Of a stretch of 64,000 bases of DNA, positions 51,774-61,770 are shown in pieces; the stretch's first letter is position 1, and the number at the start of each line of letters is the position of its first letter. Made by a program: the position numbers and the translations under genes. The DNA is taken from contig NZ_QIRF01000001.1 of the NCBI RefSeq assembly GCF_003332825.1, forward strand, positions 310,001-374,000. The letters run 5' to 3'. The notes beneath the pieces were generated by a model. The model saw only the letters and a program-made list of their open reading frames with translations. It ran no database searches and was not told the origin of the DNA. The DNA is from Dyella sp. C9 (GTDB lineage Bacteria; Pseudomonadota; Gammaproteobacteria; Xanthomonadales; Rhodanobacteraceae).

Positions 51774-53066
51774 ATGACCCGTACTCTCGACGAATGGCTG
51801 GCCTACCAGGAACACGTGAACGTGCGCAGCATCGAGCTGGGGCTCGATCGCGTGCGGGAGGTATGGCAGCGCATGGGCGCACCGGCGCCGGCGCGGCGTG
51901 TGATCACGGTGGGAGGCACCAACGGCAAGGGCTCCACCGTGGCCATGCTCGAGGGCATGCTGGCCGCGGCGGGCCAGCGGGTGGGCTGCTACACCTCCCC
52001 GCACCTGCTGCATTACCGCGAGCGCATCCGCATCGAAGGCGTCGACGCCAGTGACGAGGCGCTGATCGGCAGCTTCGAGCGCATCGAGGCCGCACGCGGC
52101 GAGATCCCGCTGACCTATTTCGAGTTCGGCACGCTGGCCGCACTGGACCTGTTCTCGCGCGCCGGGCTGGACGTCGCCGTGCTTGAAGTGGGCCTCGGCG
52201 GCCGGCTCGATGCGGTGAACCTGGTGGATGCCGACGTGGCCATCATCACCACGGTGGACCTGGACCACATGGACTGGCTCGGGCCCGATCGCGACAGCAT
52301 CGGCGTCGAAAAGGCCGGCATCGCGCGGGCAGGGCACCCGGCGATCGTCGGCGAAAACGAGCCGCCGGCCGGCCTGCTTGGTGCCTTGCAGCGCATCGGT
52401 GCACAGGTGGAGCGCGCCGGTATCGACTTCACCGCCGAGCGCCTGGCCCATGGCTGGCGCTGGCAGCACCGCGACGGCACGAGGCTGAATCTTCCCGCCC
52501 CCGCGCTGGAGGCCCCGGTGCAATACGCCAATGCCGCCGCCGCGGTGGCGGCCATTCATGCGCTGCGCGGCATCGATGCACCACTCGCCACCTGTGACCT
52601 GGGCGCAATGGCCGCGGCCGGCATCCGCACGGCCCGGGTGGCCGGTCGCCTGCAGTCACTGGGCGGCGACCCCGCCCTGATCGTCGACGTGGGTCACAAC
52701 CCGCAGGCGGCCCGGGCGCTGGCGCAATGGCTGGACGCACACCCCGGCGGGCGCGTACACGCGGTCTATGGCGCACTGTCCGACAAGGACGTCGGTGGCG
52801 TGATCAGCGCCCTGGGCGAGCGTATCGACCACTGGCATCTGGCGGGGCTGGAACACGACACGCCGCGTGGACTTTCGGCGCACGTGCTGGCCGGGCAGCT
52901 GGCGCTGGCGTTGCCCGAGGCCCGCCACGACCTGCACGACAACGTCGGTGCCGCGCTGGATGCGGCCCTCCGGCTGGCCCGACCCGGCGAGCGCGTGCTC
53001 GCCTTCGGCTCGTGTTTCGTGGCGGCCGCGGTGCTTGCTGAATCGGCTGCACGGAAGTCGGCCTGA
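51774..53066 (+). CDS. folC: Bifunctional dihydrofolate/folylpolyglutamate synthase
   Basis: The 430-residue enzyme couples glutamate to dihydropteroate and to folates with ATP. The P-loop VGGTNGKGSTVAMLE, the omega loop YTSPHLLHYRERIRI, LEVGLGGRLDAVN and TTVDLDHMDWLG are diagnostic; VDVGHNPQAARAL is in the second domain. It precedes dedD, cvpA and purF, as in E. coli; accD does not precede it here. Confidence 0.97.
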   Translation: MTRTLDEWLAYQEHVNVRSIELGLDRVREVWQRMGAPAPARRVITVGGTNGKGSTVAMLEGMLAAAGQRVGCYTSPHLLHYRERIRIEGVDASDEALIGSFERIEAARGEIPLTYFEFGTLAALDLFSRAGLDVAVLEVGLGGRLDAVNLVDADVAIITTVDLDHMDWLGPDRDSIGVEKAGIARAGHPAIVGENEPPAGLLGALQRIGAQVERAGIDFTAERLAHGWRWQHRDGTRLNLPAPALEAPVQYANAAAAVAAIHALRGIDAPLATCDLGAMAAAGIRTARVAGRLQSLGGDPALIVDVGHNPQAARALAQWLDAHPGGRVHAVYGALSDKDVGGVISALGERIDHWHLAGLEHDTPRGLSAHVLAGQLALALPEARHDLHDNVGAALDAALRLARPGERVLAFGSCFVAAAVLAESAARKSA

Positions 53067-53083
53067 GAGGCGACGCGGGCAGG

Positions 53084-53089
53084 TATAAT
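53084..53089 (+). promoter_or_regulatory. Possible -10 element before dedD
   Basis: A perfect TATAAT lies 40 bp upstream of the dedD start, in the only real gap of the block. No good -35 is seen 17 bp before it, so an internal promoter for dedD-cvpA-purF is suggested but not sure. Confidence 0.4.
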
Positions 53090-53128
53090 CGCGCCCGTTC
53101 TCGCACCCCCTGCCGTCTGGAGCCCGTC

Positions 53129-54199
53129 TTGAAAACACGCCTGCTGGGAGCTGCCGTCATCATCGCGCTGCTGGTGCTCATCGTGCCGATGTTCTTCTCC
53201 AGCAGTCCGCCGTCCAACAGCAGCGACGAATCGGTGAGCCTGGCCATCCCGCCGGCGCCAGATCGTGACCTGCAGACCAAGACCATGAGCCTCACGCCGG
53301 GTGCGGCCAGCGCCAGTAGCGCCATGCCCGCGCCCAAGCCGGCCGTGCCGGCGCCGACCCAGGGTGCAACCCCGGTGGGTTCGTCCGATCAGCTGGCCAC
53401 GGTGAACATCGGTTCCAACCGTCCCAAGGACGTCGAAACCGATCCGACCGCCGGCCAGGCGCCTGAGCCGACCACGGTGACCCGGCCGGGTTCCAGTGCG
53501 GCGCAGCCGGTGATCCCTGCCCAGACCAAGGGCGCCGCCGTGGTTGCGGCGGGTGCCGCGGCCACGGTTGCCGCTACGGCCGCGACCTCCAAGAACACCA
53601 CGGCCGCCACTGCGCCGGCCATTCCGGCCACCCCGCCGGGCACGGCCGCGCATGGCCAGTTCACCGTCAATCTCAGCGCCTATGCGTCGAGCGCCAGCGC
53701 GCAGAGCCTGATCCAGCGCGTGCACGCGCTGGGCTATCCGGCTTCGGGGCGTCCGATCAACCAGGGTGGCAAGAGCCTCACCCTGGTCACCGCCGGTCCG
53801 TTCGATTCGCGCGCTGCCGCCGAAGCGGCCCGCCTCAAGATCACCCAGACCATTCCGGGGGCTCCGGCCCGCCTGGAAAGCAATGCCAGCTCGGTCGCAC
53901 AGGACGATGCGCCGGCGCCGAGCCCGGCGGCGGGTGCCGCCGCGGCGTCTTCCGCGCCGCGAGCCGGCGGCTGGGCCGTGCAGGTAGCGGCCATGGGCAC
54001 CCAGGCCGACGCCAATGCGCTGCGCGACAAGCTGCGCGCGAACGGCTTCGACGGCTACGTGGACACGGTCAACGCCAATGGCAAGCAGCTCTGGCGCGTG
54101 CGCGCCGGGCCGCAGACCCAGCGGGCCGACGCGGTGCGTGTCCGTGACCAGATCAAGAGCAAGCTTGGCGTTGACGGCAACGTCGTGACCGCTCCCTGA
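53129..54199 (+). CDS. dedD: SPOR-domain cell-division protein DedD-like
   Basis: The 356-residue inner-membrane protein has one N-terminal helix (about 5-24, LGAAVIIALLVLIVPMFF), a long Pro/Ala-rich periplasmic linker and two SPOR-like modules: QFTVNLSAYASSASAQSLIQRVHALGYPA (about 175-250) and WAVQVAAMGTQADANALRDKLRANGF (about 281-355). SPOR domains bind denuded peptidoglycan at the septum. E. coli DedD has one SPOR domain, so the second is an elaboration. The start is TTG (53129), as no ATG gives the N-terminal helix. The place between folC and cvpA is conserved. Confidence 0.9.
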   Translation: MKTRLLGAAVIIALLVLIVPMFFSSSPPSNSSDESVSLAIPPAPDRDLQTKTMSLTPGAASASSAMPAPKPAVPAPTQGATPVGSSDQLATVNIGSNRPKDVETDPTAGQAPEPTTVTRPGSSAAQPVIPAQTKGAAVVAAGAAATVAATAATSKNTTAATAPAIPATPPGTAAHGQFTVNLSAYASSASAQSLIQRVHALGYPASGRPINQGGKSLTLVTAGPFDSRAAAEAARLKITQTIPGAPARLESNASSVAQDDAPAPSPAAGAAAASSAPRAGGWAVQVAAMGTQADANALRDKLRANGFDGYVDTVNANGKQLWRVRAGPQTQRADAVRVRDQIKSKLGVDGNVVTAP

Positions 54200-54213
54200 A
54201 CCACGGTGACCCA

Positions 54214-54819
54214 GTGAATTGGGCCGACTACATCATCCTGGCGGTACTTGGCGTCTCGGTCTTGATTGGCCTGTGGCGCGGCCTCATTTCCGAAGTGTTG
54301 GCGCTGGCGGTCTGGGCGGCGGCGTTCTGGGTGGCCTGGACCTTTGGTCCGAGTGTCGCGGGCTACTTCGAACACAGCATCCAGCTGCCGTCGGCGCGGA
54401 TCCTGGTGGGGTACGGCATCTGCTTCCTGGCCGTACTGATCGCCGGGGCGTTGTTGCGTTTCCTGGTCAGCAAGCTGGTCGAGGGAACCGGGTTGTCCGG
54501 TACCGATCGCCTGCTGGGTATGGTGTTCGGTTTCGTGCGCGGCGTGCTGCTGGTGACGCTCGCGGTGTTCCTGCTCGGGTTTACCGCGTTCACGCGGGAC
54601 CCCTGGTGGCAGGAGTCGATGTTATTGCCGCAGTTCAAGGGAATGGCTGCGTGGCTGGGCGAGCGTGTGCCGGACAGTGTCCGCCACTACCTCAACCCCC
54701 CGGCGCTGCTTGACCATTTGCCCGCCATGCCGGCGGGGCTACCGGGCGCTTCGCCAGCGACCGGGCACGAGATCCATCCGGCGGCCGCCTCCACGGCCGC
54801 AGCGGCAACGACTTACTAA
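54214..54819 (+). CDS. cvpA: CvpA family membrane protein
   Basis: This 201-residue protein has four membrane helices (about 5-23, 28-48, 66-86, 101-121) with the CvpA pattern [22 protein letters not shown] and [21 protein letters not shown]. It starts with GTG, 14 bp after dedD. In E. coli it is needed for colicin V production; its general role is unclear. It precedes purF by 16 bp. Confidence 0.95.
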   Translation: MNWADYIILAVLGVSVLIGLWRGLISEVLALAVWAAAFWVAWTFGPSVAGYFEHSIQLPSARILVGYGICFLAVLIAGALLRFLVSKLVEGTGLSGTDRLLGMVFGFVRGVLLVTLAVFLLGFTAFTRDPWWQESMLLPQFKGMAAWLGERVPDSVRHYLNPPALLDHLPAMPAGLPGASPATGHEIHPAAASTAAAATTY

Positions 54820-54835
54820 TTACAGGCTTTCAATC

Positions 54836-56311
<1,476 letters not shown>

Positions 56312-56322
56312 GCAAACAGTCC

Positions 56323-56405
56323 TGTAGGAGCGCACCCTGTGCGCGACCGCCAGTTCGCGTCCGTAGCGCCTCGAGCGATGGTCGCGCAAAGGGTGCGCTT
56401 CTACC
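56323..56405. repeat. REP-like palindromic element, copy 2
   Basis: The left arm (56323-56348) starts like copy 1 at 34176 and is identical to it over 27 nt; the right arm (56380-56405) matches its complement with three mismatches. The 31-nt spacer differs from copy 1. It fills the gap between purF and the ferritin-like gene and may stop or protect the purF mRNA. Confidence 0.8.
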
Positions 56406-56418
56406 TAAGGCACGGGTC

Positions 56419-57231
56419 ATGACTGCTGATCTCCACGCCGCCGCCAAGGCCTGCCTCGACGCTACCGATCCAGCCGACAAGCTGCGCCTGACCCACGCCG
56501 CGTGGCAGGCCTTCGAGGCCGGTGAGTTGCGTCCCGACGCCAACGCGCCCGCGCCCGAGCCGATCGGTGCGCCCGGTCGGCCCGCGCGCCCGCAGCTGGT
56601 GCCGCAGCGACAGGTGCCGCATCGCGGCCTGGGCACGGCCGAAGGACGTGCCGCCCTTGTGCACGCCGTCGCGCACATCGAATTCAATGCCATCAATCTC
56701 GCCTGGGACGCGGTGTACCGCTTCCGCGGCAAGCCGCTGCAGTACTACCGCGACTGGGCCAGTTGCGCCCACGACGAGGCGCGCCACTTCGCCATGCTGT
56801 CCGCGCGACTGGCCGAGCTTGGCCATGCCTATGGTGATTTCGATGCACACAACGGCCTGTGGGAAATGGCCGAGAAGACCGCCCACGACGACACCGCGCG
56901 GATGGCGCTGGTGCCGCGCGTGCTGGAGGCACGCGGGCTGGACGTGACGCCGGGCATGATCGAGCGTCTGCTTTCAGTGGGCGACGAGCGCACGGTGGAG
57001 ATCCTGCGCGTGATCCTGCGCGAGGAAGTGGCGCACGTGTCCGCCGGCACGCGCTGGTTCCGGCATTGCTGCGAACGCGAGGGGCGCGATCCGCGCGAGA
57101 CCTTCCTGGACCTGTTGCGCGATTACATGGGGCGCAACCTGCGCGGCCCGTTCAATCGCCCGGCGCGGCTGGAGGCGGGGTTCGATGACGAGGAACTCGA
57201 TAGCCTCACCGAGCTTGCCCTGCAGTCCTGA
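56419..57231 (+). CDS. Ferritin-like DUF455 protein
   Basis: The 270-residue protein has a four-helix bundle with di-metal candidates: E in VAHIEFNAINLAWD, the E-A-R-H of SCAHDEARHFAML, E in VLEARGLDVTPGMIERL, and the E-x-x-H of LREEVAHVSAGTRWF. This is the pattern of the DUF455/ferritin-like family. Function unknown; a diiron oxidase is plausible. It stands after purF and the REP-like element. Confidence 0.85.
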   Translation: MTADLHAAAKACLDATDPADKLRLTHAAWQAFEAGELRPDANAPAPEPIGAPGRPARPQLVPQRQVPHRGLGTAEGRAALVHAVAHIEFNAINLAWDAVYRFRGKPLQYYRDWASCAHDEARHFAMLSARLAELGHAYGDFDAHNGLWEMAEKTAHDDTARMALVPRVLEARGLDVTPGMIERLLSVGDERTVEILRVILREEVAHVSAGTRWFRHCCEREGRDPRETFLDLLRDYMGRNLRGPFNRPARLEAGFDDEELDSLTELALQS

Positions 57232-57304
57232 GCATCCGGCGGCGACAGCGCCGTCATGTTTGCGCGCGTAGGCTAGGGTGTCTCCTGCCCCTCAAGGCCA
57301 TGCC

Positions 57305-58054
57305 ATGAACGTGCTGCCCGGTAAGCTCGTGTGGGTCGAACATGCCAGTGCCGACCCTGCTGAAGCCATCCGCTTCTATTCGGCGCTGCTGGGCTGGGAC
57401 GTCGCCTCCATGGATGTCGGCGGCGAGCCGTACCAGATCATCATGAACGCGGGGCAGGGCATCGGTGGCTACCGGCGGGCCCAGCCCGGCGAGCCTGCCA
57501 ACTGGGGCATCTACCTGAGCGTGCCCGATGTCGATCGCAGTTTCGCCGAGGCCCTGGTGGCCGGTGCGTCGCCGTGCCTGGTGCCCACGGATTTTCCGCC
57601 AGCGGGTCGTGGTGCCACGCTGCTCGATCCGGTCGGCGCGATGTTCTCCATCTGGCGCAGCAGCAGCGATGATGCACCAGATGCGCACGTGCCGCCCGGG
57701 CACTGGTGCTGGCATGAACTGCACGCTTCCGACGACCAGAAGGCGCTGACTTTCTACGAGACCCTGTTCGGCCTGGAACACGATTCGATGCCCGCAGGCG
57801 AGGAAACCTACTACGTGCTCAAGAGCCAGGGCGCCGCGCGTGGCGGACTGGTGCGCAACCCGGCCGGCGCCGGTCCGTCGCTGTGGCTGCCCTATGTGCT
57901 GGTGAACGACGTGGATGCCACCACGCGCAAAGCCGAATCGCTGCAGGCCGAGGTGGCGTCGGCGCCGGACAACATCCCCGGCATTGGTCGTTACGCCATG
58001 CTGCGTGACCCGCAGGGGGCGCTGGTCGCCGTGTTCCTTCCCGAGCGCCAGTAA
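57305..58054 (+). CDS. Two-domain VOC family protein
   Basis: The 249-residue protein consists of two glyoxalase-fold halves: VWVEHASADPAEAIRFYSALLGWDV (1-125), then HWCWHELHASDDQKALTFYETLFGL (126-249). The second half ends YAMLRDPQGALVAVF. It resembles the CFP-30/hydroxylase-like VOC proteins of unknown reaction. ATG 57305 fits the first strand. Confidence 0.85.
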   Translation: MNVLPGKLVWVEHASADPAEAIRFYSALLGWDVASMDVGGEPYQIIMNAGQGIGGYRRAQPGEPANWGIYLSVPDVDRSFAEALVAGASPCLVPTDFPPAGRGATLLDPVGAMFSIWRSSSDDAPDAHVPPGHWCWHELHASDDQKALTFYETLFGLEHDSMPAGEETYYVLKSQGAARGGLVRNPAGAGPSLWLPYVLVNDVDATTRKAESLQAEVASAPDNIPGIGRYAMLRDPQGALVAVFLPERQ

Positions 58055-58094
58055 GTGCCCGTCATGGCTTGAGCTGCGCGTGGCGCGCATGAAA

Positions 58095-58115
58095 AAGCCG
58101 GCGCGGGGCCGGCTT
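58095..58115. terminator. Bidirectional terminator between VOC and ald genes
   Basis: AAGCCGGC (58095-58102) and GCCGGCTT (58108-58115) form a perfect 8-bp stem with a 5-nt loop. On the minus strand the stem runs into TTTTT for ald; on the plus strand it runs into TTCTTCT for the VOC gene. Confidence 0.85.
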
Positions 58116-58141
58116 CTTCTGTGCAGCAGGAACGCGATGGC

Positions 58142-59260
58142 TTACATGCCGATCGCGGTTTCCGCCTTCACGTACGGCAGGCCGTGGGCTTCGGCGACCG
58201 GCTCGCAGGTCACCTTGCCTTCGAACACGTTCAGGCCGTTGCGCAGGTGCACGTCCTGCTCCAGCGCCTTCTTCCAGCCGTTGTTGGCCAGCGCCAGGGT
58301 GAACGGCAGGGTCACGTTGTTCAGCGCGAAGGTCGAGGTGCGGGCCACGGCGCCCGGCATGTTGGCCACGCAGTAGTGCACCACGCCGTCCACCACGTAG
58401 GTCGGGTCGGAATGGGTGGTGGCGTGCGAGGTTTCCACGCAGCCGCCCTGGTCGATGGCGACGTCGACGATCACCGAGCCCGGCTTCATGGTGCGCACCA
58501 TGTCGTGGGTCACCAGCTTCGGCGCAGCGGCGCCCGGCACCAGCACGGTGCCGATCAGCAGGTCGGCGCGGCGCACCAGTTCCTCGATGGCGGCGCGGGT
58601 GGAGAACACGGTGGAGATCGAGGTGCCGAACTGCGCGGCGAGGCGCTTGAGCGCGTCGGCCGAGCGGTCGACCACGGTCACCTTGGCGCCCATGCCCACG
58701 GCGATGGTGGCTGCGTGGGTGCCGGACACGCCGCCGCCCAGGATCACCACCTCAGCGGCCGGCACGCCCGGCACGCCGCCGAGCAGCACGCCGCGGCCAC
58801 CCTGGGCCTTCTCCAGCGAATGCGCACCCACCTGCGGGGCAAGACGGCCGGCGACCTCGGACATCGGGGTCAGCAGCGGCAGCGAGCCGTTGGCGGAGGT
58901 CACGGTCTCGTAGGCGATGCAGATGGCGCCCGACTCGATCAGGTCGCGGGTCTGCTCCAGGTCCGGGGCCAGGTGCAGGTAGGTGAACAGGATCTGGCCC
59001 TTGCGGAGCTTCTTGCGCTCCACCGCCAGCGGCTCCTTCACCTTCACGATCATGTCGGCTTCGGCAAAGATCTGGTCGGCACTTTCAATGATGCTCGCGC
59101 CAGCGGCCACGTAGTCGGCATCGGTGATGCCCGCGCCCAGGCCCGCACCGGCCTGCACCAGCACCTGGTGGCCGTTGTGCACCAGCTCCTGCACGGAGGA
59201 CGGGATGAGGCCCACGCGGTACTCGTGGTTCTTGATTTCTTTCGGCACACCGATGCGCAT
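58142..59260 (-). CDS. ald: Alanine dehydrogenase
   Basis: The 372-residue NAD-linked enzyme interconverts alanine with pyruvate and ammonia. MRIGVPKEIKNHEYRVGLIP is the family start; substrate residues K75 (IVKVKEP) and H96 (FTYLHLA) are present, the NAD site is VVILGGGVSGTHAATIAVGMGA, and VDVAIDQGGCVETS carries the catalytic Asp. It is divergent from an Lrp-family gene with an inverted repeat between, a known pattern for control of ald by alanine-responsive Lrp proteins. Confidence 0.97.
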   Translation of the reverse strand: MRIGVPKEIKNHEYRVGLIPSSVQELVHNGHQVLVQAGAGLGAGITDADYVAAGASIIESADQIFAEADMIVKVKEPLAVERKKLRKGQILFTYLHLAPDLEQTRDLIESGAICIAYETVTSANGSLPLLTPMSEVAGRLAPQVGAHSLEKAQGGRGVLLGGVPGVPAAEVVILGGGVSGTHAATIAVGMGAKVTVVDRSADALKRLAAQFGTSISTVFSTRAAIEELVRRADLLIGTVLVPGAAAPKLVTHDMVRTMKPGSVIVDVAIDQGGCVETSHATTHSDPTYVVDGVVHYCVANMPGAVARTSTFALNNVTLPFTLALANNGWKKALEQDVHLRNGLNVFEGKVTCEPVAEAHGLPYVKAETAIGM

Positions 59261-59345
59261 GGCGTATGTCTCTTTCGCTAGGAATGGTCAGGGGCCCGCA
59301 GGTGGCGGGATGGTGCGCAGTATGATTGAGACATCAAGCAATTTA

Positions 59346-59368
59346 TCGCTAATTTTGCGTGTTAGCGA
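59346..59368. promoter_or_regulatory. Inverted repeat, probable Lrp-type operator
   Basis: TCGCTAA (59346-59352) and TTAGCGA (59362-59368) are perfect 7-bp arms with a 9-nt T/G-rich centre. It lies in the 157-bp gap between ald and the lrp-like gene, 50 bp before the latter. Confidence 0.6.
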
Positions 59369-59417
59369 AGCTATTCGTGGAATAATTGGCGTCATTTCCA
59401 TCGATTGGTGAAATGAA

Positions 59418-59891
59418 ATGCCAAGCCTTGACCAGGGGCTCGATGACCGGGATCGGGCGATTCTCCGGCTGCTGCAGCAGGACGGTCGCCTGACCAACCT
59501 GGAGCTCGCACAACAGATCAATTTGTCCCCCTCGGCATGTCTGCGACGGGTGAAGCTGCTGGAGGAGCGCGGGCTGATCTCGCGCTTCGTGATGCTGGTG
59601 GACGAAAAGGCGGCAGGCCTCCCTGGCACGGCCTTCGTGCTGGTCACGCTCGACCAGCAGGGGCGTGCCGCGCTGGACGCATTCGAGGCCGCCATCCAGG
59701 ACCATCCGGAAGTCACCGAGTGTTGTCTGCTTGCCGGCGCCGCCGACTACATGGTGCGGGTGGTCTATGCCGACTCCGCCGATTTCGAGCGCATCCACAC
59801 CGAGATCCTCACCCAGCTACCCGGTGTCGTGCGCGTGCAATCCACGCTGGCGCTGCGCACGGTGAAGAAGACGACCGCGTTGCCGATGTGA
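59418..59891 (+). CDS. Lrp/AsnC-family regulator, probable regulator of ald
   Basis: The 157-residue protein has a helix-turn-helix (LDDRDRAILRLLQQDGRLTNLELAQQINLSPSACLRRV) and a RAM ligand-binding domain (about 70-150: GTAFVLVTLDQQGRAAL, AGAADYMVRVVYAD). It forms octamers that respond to amino acids. Divergence from ald suggests an AldR/BkdR-like alanine sensor. Confidence 0.93.
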   Translation: MPSLDQGLDDRDRAILRLLQQDGRLTNLELAQQINLSPSACLRRVKLLEERGLISRFVMLVDEKAAGLPGTAFVLVTLDQQGRAALDAFEAAIQDHPEVTECCLLAGAADYMVRVVYADSADFERIHTEILTQLPGVVRVQSTLALRTVKKTTALPM

Positions 59892-59976
59892 GGCCGCTTG
59901 GAGGTGGCGAGGATCAGGCGCCTGCTGCTTCAGCCGCGGCGGCACGTTGCCATGGAGGTAAGTGCGGGGCAAAGAA

Positions 59977-60010
59977 AAAGGCCCTGAAAACTCGCGTTTT
60001 CAAGGCCTTT
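59977..60010 (-). terminator. Intrinsic terminator of the tRNA gene
   Basis: A 15-nt stem with one mismatch (AAAGGCCCTGAAAAC, 59977-59991, against GTTTTCAAGGCCTTT, 59996-60010) and a TCGC loop lies 14 bp past the tRNA. On the minus strand it ends in a TTTTT tract. Confidence 0.88.
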
Positions 60011-60023
60011 GATCTCGAATCCT

Positions 60024-60100
60024 TGGTCGGGGTGACATGATTCGAACATGCGACTTCTACGTCCCGAACGTAGCGCTCTACCAGGCTGAGCTACACCCCG
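60024..60100 (-). tRNA. tRNA-Pro (anticodon CGG)
   Basis: Reading the minus strand, the 77-nt cloverleaf has a 7-bp acceptor stem (CGGGGTG/CACCCCG), D-arm with AGCCTGGTA, anticodon stem CTACG/CGTAG with loop TTCGGGA (anticodon CGG, reading CCG codons), T-loop TTCGAAT, and a genome-encoded CCA end. It resembles E. coli proK. Confidence 0.97.
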
Positions 60101-60112
60101 TGGGAGCCGCGT

Positions 60113-60141
60113 ATCTTAAAGACCTCCGGCGACCTTGGCAA
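60113..60141 (-). promoter_or_regulatory. Sigma-70 promoter of tRNA-Pro
   Basis: On the minus strand -35 TTGCCA (60141-60136) and -10 TAAGAT (60118-60113) are separated by 17 bp, with the -10 12 bp before the tRNA 5' end. Confidence 0.75.
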
Positions 60142-60233
60142 CTGTTGCGTGAAAATTTTTTGTCACGGACTTCACGCGCCGGCAGCAAGCCCGCATGCGG
60201 GGGCGGGGTGTGGCCTTCTGCTAACCTATGCGG

Positions 60234-60276
60234 CTCCGTCGGAGAGGCCTCCACAGGGCGCCGTCCCGGCGTTTTT
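60234..60276 (+). promoter_or_regulatory. hisS leader with mutually exclusive hairpins and terminator
   Basis: A terminator-like hairpin CGCCG-TCC-CGGCG (60259-60271) is followed by TTTTT only 24 bp before the hisS start. There is no plus-strand gene for 370 bp upstream, so it must lie in the hisS leader. Just before it, CTCC/GGAG (60234-60244) and GGAG/CTCC (60241-60252) share the same GGAG and exclude each other. This arrangement suits attenuation, but the switch signal is unknown. Confidence 0.5.
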
Positions 60277-60300
60277 CTTACCGCTTAAGCAGAGGATTTC

Positions 60301-61683
60301 ATGGCGCTTACCCAGGCCCGCACGATGCCCGGCGTGCTCGAGCTGCTGCCGCTCGACCAGATCGCGTTCCAGCGCATGCTCGACGTGATCCGTCGCAACT
60401 ATGAGCGCTTTGGCTTCCTGCCGATCGAAACGCCGGTAATGGAATATTCGGACGTGCTGCTCACCAAGACCGGTGGCGAAACCGAGCGCCAGGTGTATTT
60501 CGTGCAGTCGACCGGCGCGCTGAACGCCGAGAAGGGCGACGGCGTGCCGGAGCTGGCGCTGCGCTTCGACCTCACCGTGCCGCTTGCCCGCTACGTGGCC
60601 GAGCACGAGCACGACCTGTCGTTCCCGTTCCGCCGTTACCAGATGCAGCGCGTGTATCGCGGCGAGCGTGCCCAGCGTGGCCGCTTCCGCGAGTTCTACC
60701 AGTGCGACATCGACGTGATCGGCAAGGACAGCCTGTCGGTCCGCTACGACGCGGAGCTGCCGGCCGTCATCTACAGCGTGTTCCGCGAACTCAACGTCGG
60801 CGCGTTCACCATCCAGCTCAACAACCGCAAGCTGATCCGCGGCTTCTACGAAAGCCTGGGCATCGTCGATGGCGAGCAGCAGACCCTGGTGCTGCGCGAG
60901 GTGGACAAGCTGGACAAGCGTGGCGCCGACTACCTGCGCGATACGCTTACCGGCGAGCAGTTCGGCCTCAGCGCCGAAACCGCGCAGAAGATCCTCGACT
61001 TCTCGCAGGTGCGTTCCACCTCGCTGCAGGATGCTTTCGACAAGCTCGATGCGCTGGGCCCGGGCCCGGAGGCGTTGGAGCAGGGGCGTGCCGAGCTGAA
61101 GGAAGTGCTGGGCCTGATCCATGATTTCGGCGTGCCCGAGTCGCATTACCTGCTGAATTTCTCCATCGCGCGCGGCCTGGACTACTACACCGGCACGGTC
61201 TACGAGACCACGCTCAACGACTACCCGCAGATCGGCTCGATCTGCTCGGGTGGTCGCTACGAGAACCTGGCGGGCCAGTACACCAAGTCCAGGCTGCCGG
61301 GCGTGGGCATTTCCATCGGTCTCACGCGCCTCTACTGGCAGCTGCGCGATGCGGGCCTGGTCGGTACCGGCCAGAGCACGGTCGACGTGCTGGTCACGCA
61401 GATGGACGAGAAGCAGCTGCCGGCCTACCTGGCACTGGCCAGCGAGCTGCGCGGCGCCGGCATCGCCACCGAGGTGGTGCTGGAGGGCGGCAAGCTGGGC
61501 AAGCAGTTCAAGTACGCCGATCGCGCCGGCATCCGCTTTGTGGTGGTGCTGGGCGAGGACGAACTGGCCAAGGGCGTGGTTACCGTGAAGGACCTGCGTC
61601 GCGAGGACCAGTTCGAGGTGTCGCGCGCCGAACTGATCAAGACGCTGCGGGTCGAACTGGCGCAGGCCGAAATCGGCCGCTGA
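60301..61683 (+). CDS. hisS: Histidine-tRNA ligase
   Basis: The 460-residue class II synthetase charges tRNA-His. Motif 2 is [32 protein letters not shown]; the histidine-specific A loop [11 protein letters not shown] and motif 3 [11 protein letters not shown] are intact. A C-terminal anticodon domain (about 365-455) ends the protein. AGAGGA five bases before ATG is a good ribosome-binding site. It is not next to the his operon; hutH-like follows in 87 bp. Confidence 0.97.
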   Translation: MALTQARTMPGVLELLPLDQIAFQRMLDVIRRNYERFGFLPIETPVMEYSDVLLTKTGGETERQVYFVQSTGALNAEKGDGVPELALRFDLTVPLARYVAEHEHDLSFPFRRYQMQRVYRGERAQRGRFREFYQCDIDVIGKDSLSVRYDAELPAVIYSVFRELNVGAFTIQLNNRKLIRGFYESLGIVDGEQQTLVLREVDKLDKRGADYLRDTLTGEQFGLSAETAQKILDFSQVRSTSLQDAFDKLDALGPGPEALEQGRAELKEVLGLIHDFGVPESHYLLNFSIARGLDYYTGTVYETTLNDYPQIGSICSGGRYENLAGQYTKSRLPGVGISIGLTRLYWQLRDAGLVGTGQSTVDVLVTQMDEKQLPAYLALASELRGAGIATEVVLEGGKLGKQFKYADRAGIRFVVVLGEDELAKGVVTVKDLRREDQFEVSRAELIKTLRVELAQAEIGR

Positions 61684-61705
61684 GCCTCGTCACCCGTTGA
61701 AGCCC

Positions 61706-61728
61706 CGCCGCGCCGGCATGGCGCGGCG
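61706..61728. other. GC hairpin between hisS and hutH-like genes
   Basis: CGCCGCGCC (61706-61714) and GGCGCGGCG (61720-61728) make a perfect 9-bp stem with a 5-nt loop. There is no T-run. It may slow transcription between the two genes or only stabilise an mRNA end. Confidence 0.45.
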
Positions 61729-61770
61729 TCATCCCATTCGATCGATGGCCCGCCCGGGCCGGAGCCAAGC

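Noticed and set aside
60228..60300. Short frame starting ATG CGG CTC in the hisS leader as a histidine leader peptide
   Set aside because: It has only scattered His codons and no ribosome-binding site, and it runs past the hisS start in another frame. It does not look like a classical leader peptide.
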